This document shows positions 59,486-64,000 of a DNA stretch of 64,000 nt, piece after piece. Position numbers and translations under genes: made by a program. Position 1 is the stretch's first letter. Each line of letters begins with the position of its first letter. The stretch is from NCBI GenBank assembly GCA_016839055.1, contig JAEKNX010000002.1:124001-188000 (forward strand), in the 5' to 3' direction. Below the pieces are notes generated by a model that worked only from the letters and a program-made list of their open reading frames with translations, ran no database searches and had not been told where the DNA came from. This DNA is from Spirochaetales bacterium. Lineage in GTDB: Bacteria > Spirochaetota > Spirochaetia > UBA9216.

Positions 59486-59656
59486 ATGGCCTATAAAATT
59501 ACAGATGAATGTTCCAATTGTGGCGCCTGTGAAGCAGAATGCCCGATGGAAGCAATCAGCGAAAAAGATGATCTCAGGTGGATTGATCCCGATGTATGTA
59601 CCAGTTGTGGCGCATGTGCGGATGTTTGTCCAGTAGAAGCAATTCTCGCTGACTAA
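59486..59656 (+). CDS. 2[4Fe-4S] clostridial-type ferredoxin
   Basis: 56 residues from the ATG at 59486, behind GGAGGG. Two cluster motifs CSNCGACEAECP and CTSCGACADVCP each give CxxCxxCxxxCP, arranged so that each fourth Cys completes the other cluster. It is a low-potential electron carrier for anaerobic metabolism, such as pyruvate oxidation or hydrogenase. It is a single gene followed by a terminator. It could supply the flavoproteins in the acyl-CoA island, but no link is visible. Confidence 0.95.
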   Translation: MAYKITDECSNCGACEAECPMEAISEKDDLRWIDPDVCTSCGACADVCPVEAILAD

Positions 59657-59688
59657 TTATTTATACGGCCCTAGGGGTCTTTAATTCA

Positions 59689-59717
59689 AGAGCTGCTGTT
59701 AAGCGGCTCTTTTTTTT
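59689..59717 (+). terminator. Terminator of the ferredoxin gene
   Basis: AGAGCTGC (59689-59696) pairs with GCGGCTCT (59703-59710) with one G-U pair, followed by seven T. Confidence 0.85.
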
Positions 59718-59743
59718 CTTATAAAGATTCAACAAATGAGGAT

Positions 59744-59763
59744 ATTTCAAATACCTTTGAAAT
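59744..59763. promoter_or_regulatory. Inverted repeat upstream of the chemoreceptor gene
   Basis: ATTTCAAA-TACC-TTTGAAAT, perfect 8-base arms, about 106 bases before the start codon. It could be an operator. The rest of 59764-59854 is AT-rich without a gene. Confidence 0.4.
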
Positions 59764-59854
59764 GTTTTTACAACTTATCACAATATTCTAAATATTAATT
59801 GATTTCCAAATGAGACATAGTAACAATAAATCGTTGAATATTTAATTGTAATTC

Positions 59855-59860
59855 TATACT
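59855..59860 (+). promoter_or_regulatory. Likely -10 box of the chemoreceptor gene
   Basis: TATACT lies nine bases before the ATG and no ribosome-binding site is present. TTGAAT at 59834-59839 is a possible -35, with a spacing of only 15. Confidence 0.4.
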
Positions 59861-59869
59861 ATTCCCGCA

Positions 59870-62446
59870 ATGAAAAGAAAATCAATTACGCTGCGTGTCT
59901 TTATCTTGGTTATGAGTATTCTTTTGGTTGTACTCCCTTTAACTTCACTTTCCATCTACACTGCCTTCGAGAGGATAAGAGAGGTCCAGACAAATCAGAA
60001 AATCGAGCTTGTAAACAAGCTGAAATTAATAAGTAATCGTGTGTATATGATCAAAAAATTCGCCGGTGATTTTGTATTAAAAGATCTTGAACTTCTTGAA
60101 TCAAGGTTTAGAGAGTCGGGTGATCTTCTTATTTCCACTGATATTATTTCGCTTAAAGCTTTCGGAGCCAGTGTTTCTTCTGTGCAGATGAATAAAATTG
60201 TATTTAAGGGAGTGCCTGAAGATCCTCTGGATCGAATTTTAAATGATTTGACTATTAAAACAGGTTCGCTGTTTACCGTCTTTCAGCCTTTTGAAGAAGG
60301 AATCATCAGGACTTCTACTTCTATAAAAGATAAGAATGGAAGTTCTGTAAGAGGCACCATTATAAGCAAAGACTCTGAAGTATATAAAACGATAATCGAG
60401 GGCAGAACATTCCACGACCGGGCGGAAATCCTCGGAAACTGGTACTCTACTGTTTACAAACCCATTGTTTCATCTTCGGGCAGACTGCTTTATGTTTTAT
60501 TCGCTGGAGAGAGGGAAACAGCTTACTTTGAGAGTTTATTTGATGAATTATCGGAGAAAGCTGTTGGAAATGAGAGCTCTTATATGATTATAGATAGCAG
60601 CGGAAATAATATTTTATCTCGGAACAGCCGGAAGGACGGAGAAAACATTCTTAGTCTGGAGGATGCGGACGGCCGCAGATTTATTTCAGATATGATAGCG
60701 ACGGGAATCGAAAACCCGGGAATAAATATAAGTATTTATCCATGGAGAGTTGACGATTCCTCCTTAACGAGGGAAAAAATAACAACATATCTGTATATAA
60801 ACGAGCTTGACTGGATAATAGGCGCTACTGATTATACCGACCGATCCCGGAGTTTGCTAATGGCTAGTCTCAAAACTCAGGCGCTCATTATGATCATTTC
60901 CATCATTATCGGGATTTTCTTATCATTATTTTTGACTAACATCATCTATAAATCATTCAGAGGACTACAGATTTGTATCGATCAGATTGCAGGCGGAGAC
61001 TTGATTCTAAAAGAAAGGAAGAACTCATTTTTCAGGGAATTTCGTAATTTTGAAGAGATTCTTGAATCAAATATGGTTACATCATTAACAAACCTTATCA
61101 GCCGAATCAGCAATAAATCAAAACAGATCGCGAAGATGTCTGATGTAATTGAGTTCAATATCAATGACTCCCTTATTTCAATTGCGAAGGTAAATGTCTC
61201 AACAGATAAAGTTAGTGAGCAATCCGTGATTCTAAATAAACTGATGCTTTCGTCGGAGAATTCAACCAGGACTATCGTTGATTCAATTGAGAGTTTGAAC
61301 AGTATGGTCAGTGAACAGAGTAGTTCGGTTGCCCAGATTTCAGCATCAATCGAAGAAACAAACGCCTCGCTGCAGAATGTTTCACGTGTTGTTCAGGAAA
61401 AATTTGGAACAGCTCAAGAGCTTGAGAGACAGGGCGAGATAAGCAAGAAGTATGTGAGTGAGACAAATAAGCTTATATCTCAGATTGAGAGCGATGTTAC
61501 CCTTCTTTTTGAGATTAACGGTATTATCAATGAGATAACTGAACAGTCAAAACTGCTGGCGATGAATGCGGCTATTGAAGCAGCTCGTGCAGGGGCGCAT
61601 GGAAGGGGCTTCGCCGTAGTTGCAGGTGAGATGAAGGCTCTTGCCGGGAATACCGCTGAAAATGGATTGCGAATAAGTGAGACGATTAAAGAGATTCTTG
61701 GACGAACAAAAACAGCTGCTAGACATAGCATCGATACTTATTCCTCAATAGAAAGCATAGCCGGCAATCTAAGCCTGTTTACCGATGCCTTTCAGGAAAT
61801 AGTGAACAGTACTGATGAGATTTCAGCAGGTACTTCTCAGATTCTTAGTGCCGCGAATATGCTTTCCGAGCATAGTGAGAATACTCTATTAAACAGCCGT
61901 GTAATAAATGATTCTGCGGTTCAACTGTCTGACGCGGTTAAAGTAACGGCTGATAGTTCGAAAAAAAACCAGGGTGAGACCATAATTCTATCGCAGTGTC
62001 TGAGTGAGCTTGTCGATGTTCAAAATGAAATGAAGACCCTCGGGTATCTGAATGTTTCCATAGGAGACGAATTGTCAGATGCATTGAAAAACTTCAAATA
62101 TATAGAAGAAGAAAACAAGGAAGACTCTATTGTTGAGATGATAAGGGCACATCAGCTTTGGGTTGAACGTATTGAGAAACATATCAACGGAACAGATAAG
62201 ATTGATGTTTCAGCAGTCGGGGATCATCATGATTGCGCGCTCGGAAAATGGCTCAACGGCAATTCCTATGAAATTCCGGAATTAAAAGAAGTATATAGTG
62301 AATTACTTATTTTTCACGAAGAACTGCATAGGCTTGTCAGGGAAATTGTCGAAGCCGGAAATGTTGAGGATGATGATAAATTGACAAGGCTAAAAACCCT
62401 GTCGCATGAAGTTATAAAAAAGCTGCTTGGGTTGAACGTTAATTGA
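59870..62446 (+). CDS. Methyl-accepting chemotaxis protein with CZB zinc domain
   Basis: 858 residues. A first membrane helix (about 9-31), a large periplasmic Cache-type sensor (about 35-325), a second helix (IIISIIIGIFLSLFLTNIIY) and a HAMP-like stretch lead to the chemoreceptor signalling hairpin, whose tip is EITEQSKLLAMNAAIEAARAGAHGRGFAVVAGEMKALAG. The C-terminus (757-858) is a chemoreceptor zinc-binding domain: His761, HDCALGKW with Cys789, and His816 and His820 in FHEELH. It steers flagella through CheA according to a periplasmic ligand, with zinc or thiol oxidants sensed in the cytoplasm. It is a single gene. Confidence 0.93.
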   Translation: MKRKSITLRVFILVMSILLVVLPLTSLSIYTAFERIREVQTNQKIELVNKLKLISNRVYMIKKFAGDFVLKDLELLESRFRESGDLLISTDIISLKAFGASVSSVQMNKIVFKGVPEDPLDRILNDLTIKTGSLFTVFQPFEEGIIRTSTSIKDKNGSSVRGTIISKDSEVYKTIIEGRTFHDRAEILGNWYSTVYKPIVSSSGRLLYVLFAGERETAYFESLFDELSEKAVGNESSYMIIDSSGNNILSRNSRKDGENILSLEDADGRRFISDMIATGIENPGINISIYPWRVDDSSLTREKITTYLYINELDWIIGATDYTDRSRSLLMASLKTQALIMIISIIIGIFLSLFLTNIIYKSFRGLQICIDQIAGGDLILKERKNSFFREFRNFEEILESNMVTSLTNLISRISNKSKQIAKMSDVIEFNINDSLISIAKVNVSTDKVSEQSVILNKLMLSSENSTRTIVDSIESLNSMVSEQSSSVAQISASIEETNASLQNVSRVVQEKFGTAQELERQGEISKKYVSETNKLISQIESDVTLLFEINGIINEITEQSKLLAMNAAIEAARAGAHGRGFAVVAGEMKALAGNTAENGLRISETIKEILGRTKTAARHSIDTYSSIESIAGNLSLFTDAFQEIVNSTDEISAGTSQILSAANMLSEHSENTLLNSRVINDSAVQLSDAVKVTADSSKKNQGETIILSQCLSELVDVQNEMKTLGYLNVSIGDELSDALKNFKYIEEENKEDSIVEMIRAHQLWVERIEKHINGTDKIDVSAVGDHHDCALGKWLNGNSYEIPELKEVYSELLIFHEELHRLVREIVEAGNVEDDDKLTRLKTLSHEVIKKLLGLNVN

Positions 62447-62456
62447 TTAATCGGAA

Positions 62457-63341
62457 TCAGTCGGCGGCTTTCAGTCGCTGAAGAAGCCGACCGAAGAATG
62501 CCGCGCAGCTGAATGTAAGAATAAAGTACAGCCCGGTTATCACTATCCAGGTTTCGAATGATGCATAGGTGGAAGCCATTACCTGCATTCCCTGAAAGGA
62601 GAGCTCTGGAACCGAGATGACCGAGACTATAGCAGAGTCCTTTATTGTTGATATGAACTGGCCCGACAGCGGCGGGAGCACATTTCTCAGCGCCTGCGGA
62701 AGGATTATGTGGCGGAACTGCCGGTAGCGTGACAGGCCTATAGCGTGTCCCGCCTCCCATTGCCCCTTGGGGATGCTTTCGATTCCGGCCCTGACAATCT
62801 CGGTGATATATGCGCCTTCATAGAGCGCAATGCTGAGCACGGCCGACAGGAATTCATTAAACAGGCTGGGTTTTATGAATATGACCGTCAGGATTGACTG
62901 GATAACAGGTCCTGAGGCTTTTACAAGCTCTTCGAGACCGAGATTGTCCAGAATCTGGCTGCTGAAAAAAAAGTAGAAGATGAATACCAGTACAAGCGGC
63001 GGGATGTTCCTGATTAGATCAACATAAACCCTGCTGATGACTCTTCCGAAAAGTTCCGTGTGTACTCTGAGAATGCCCATGACGATGCCTATAGCGGTTC
63101 CGAGGATAATCCCCCAGATACTCAGTTTTATCGTCATGATGAAGCCTGAGAAGATTGCCGCCGATACCCAGCGTCCGAGTTTGTCGTCAAATCGGAATAT
63201 GTATTTCGGAAGGATCTCCCAGGCCCATTCATATCTTATAGTTACTTTGATACGGTAGACTATATAGATCACCAGTACTGCAGCTAATCCGAGAATGATA
63301 AAATCAGCCTTTTTTAGTTTTCTTTTATTGTTCGATTTCAT
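62457..63341 (-). CDS. Polar amino acid ABC transporter permease
   Basis: 294 residues of the HisM/GlnP type. The first helix (IILGLAAVLVIYIVYRI) is followed by about five more. IKLSIWGIILGTAIGIVMGILRV and YVDLIRNIPPLVLVFIFYF are family-typical, and the ATPase-contact loop EAGHAIGLSRYRQFRHIILPQALRNVLPP is intact. It lies 22 bases downstream of the binding-protein gene. The ATPase is not in the window. It ends ten bases from the chemoreceptor stop. Confidence 0.9.
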   Translation of the reverse strand: MKSNNKRKLKKADFIILGLAAVLVIYIVYRIKVTIRYEWAWEILPKYIFRFDDKLGRWVSAAIFSGFIMTIKLSIWGIILGTAIGIVMGILRVHTELFGRVISRVYVDLIRNIPPLVLVFIFYFFFSSQILDNLGLEELVKASGPVIQSILTVIFIKPSLFNEFLSAVLSIALYEGAYITEIVRAGIESIPKGQWEAGHAIGLSRYRQFRHIILPQALRNVLPPLSGQFISTIKDSAIVSVISVPELSFQGMQVMASTYASFETWIVITGLYFILTFSCAAFFGRLLQRLKAAD

Positions 63342-63363
63342 CAGCCGCCAGTTTTCTGATATA

Positions 63364-64000
63364 TCAACTCGAGCCTAAATCTACCTGACTCATCCATTCT
63401 TCACCCATGAACCAGTATCGGTATCTTTCATCGAGAAAACCGTCGGCCCACTTGAGGGTAATCCAGTTATTAAGGAAATTCATGAAATCATGCTCACCCT
63501 TTCTCACCGCGAAGGCTATAGGCTCATCACGGAAAATTTCAGGTTCAATCGGAATATAGAGTTTATCAGAATATTTTTCGGCCTGAAGTTGCGGGAAGGG
63601 AAATGATGATACCCATGCGTCAACCCTGCCGTTCAGCAATTCCTGAATACCCTGCGGTTCATCATCGAAGAGCCTTACCTCGGCATTTGGCATGAACTGC
63701 TTTATAGCAACCGCACCCGTGCTGCCGGTCCTTGTGGCCAGAATAATTTCAGGTTTGTTGAAATCTTCGAGACTCGAAAGGCCCCCGGCCCTGTCTTTGT
63801 TGGCAACAATGGACTGTCCGCTGTATTCATAAGCGTCGGTGAAGTTTACGGAGATATTTCTCTCCGGTGTTATCGACATGCCGCCTACTATGATGTCGAA
63901 TTTCCCGGTTAGAAGGGCAGGGATGATTCCCGACCACTTTGTCTGGATGAATTCAATCTCAACACCCATGTCAGCCGCAAGCTGATTGGCGACATCAACT
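63364..64000 (-). CDS. Amino-acid-type ABC substrate-binding protein, C-terminal part
   Basis: About 212 residues are visible; the start with the signal peptide lies beyond the window end, and an internal ATG at 63969 is not the start. DVANQLAADMGVEIEFIQTKWSGIIPALLTGKFDIIVGGMSITPERN is the classic family 3 binding fold with the ligand loops (FDIIVGGMSIT). LATRTGSTGAVAIKQFMPNAEVRLFDDEPQGIQELLNGRVDAWVSSFP is the second lobe. It binds a polar amino acid or small organic compound for the permease downstream. It ends 22 bases before that gene. Confidence 0.92.
   Translation of the reverse strand, partial: VDVANQLAADMGVEIEFIQTKWSGIIPALLTGKFDIIVGGMSITPERNISVNFTDAYEYSGQSIVANKDRAGGLSSLEDFNKPEIILATRTGSTGAVAIKQFMPNAEVRLFDDEPQGIQELLNGRVDAWVSSFPFPQLQAEKYSDKLYIPIEPEIFRDEPIAFAVRKGEHDFMNFLNNWITLKWADGFLDERYRYWFMGEEWMSQVDLGSS

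Noticed and set aside
1-64000. CRISPR arrays, insertion sequences, prophage genes, tRNA and rRNA genes
   Set aside because: No spaced direct repeats, transposase or phage frames, or cloverleaf-like sequences were seen by eye. A covariance-model scan would be needed to exclude small RNAs.

Overview
The window looks like chromosome of a free-living spirochaete. The evidence is a P13-like membrane protein, a 31-residue MPCGRKRKRH-type ribosomal protein of the AURKAIP1/COX24 family, spirochaete-style lipoprotein and binding-protein leaders (a GGEQEA sequence follows the leader of the ABC binding protein), and moderate GC with AT-rich promoters. This placement is inference; no rRNA or other phylogenetic marker was compared. 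I see no tRNA, rRNA, CRISPR array, insertion sequence or prophage.

Positions 1-5600 hold the start of a lipoprotein flavocytochrome-like reductase (cut by the window edge), two Hsp20 genes, a serine hydrolase, an ACR3/bile-acid-type transporter and a CNB-STAS-CNB-STAS sensor. Positions 5682-20152 are the most distinctive part: an acyl-CoA island with two family I CoA-transferases, a four-cysteine flavoprotein, a pair of MaoC-fold hydratases (one lacking the catalytic His), two FabH-fold ketoacyl-synthase-like enzymes, an SDR, the 41-codon remnant of a second SDR, and a branched-chain-amino-acid-type ABC importer. The importer's LivM permease is fused to an alpha/beta hydrolase. The regulator at the end of the importer operon carries two complete TetR units in one chain. 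A shared TGA-N8-TCA dyad sits at the promoters of all six transcription units, so the island reads as one regulon. My inference is uptake of a carboxylic acid or its ester, CoA activation by transfer, and a beta-oxidation-like (or reverse) cycle that uses FabH-fold enzymes in place of a thiolase.

Positions 20262-38069 hold a flavodoxin, a GAF-GGDEF cyclase divergent from a probably leaderless, self-regulated TetR gene, a CmpB-type membrane protein, an HD protein, a methyltransferase, a thioredoxin-like protein, an alpha/beta hydrolase, a KDG-type kinase, a J-domain/LRR protein, a hisI-hisG-flavoprotein operon, a glycosidase-like protein, dinB behind a degenerate M28-like membrane protein, a nitroreductase and ddl.

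Positions 38297-64000 are mostly housekeeping: an AI-2E-type transporter, murE, queD, an adenine methyltransferase, a SIMPL protein, a DEAD-box helicase, hflK-hflC, metG, a FemAB-like ligase, an MFS transporter, a VWA/CsgG-like lipoprotein, murD, a lipoprotein with a disrupted start, the P13-like protein, the small ribosomal protein, a ferredoxin, a zinc-sensing chemoreceptor and part of an amino-acid ABC importer. Cell-wall genes recur (ddl, murE, femAB-like, murD) but are scattered. Several genes have a consensus -10 box only 6-11 bases before an ATG with no Shine-Dalgarno sequence, so leaderless transcripts may be common here.
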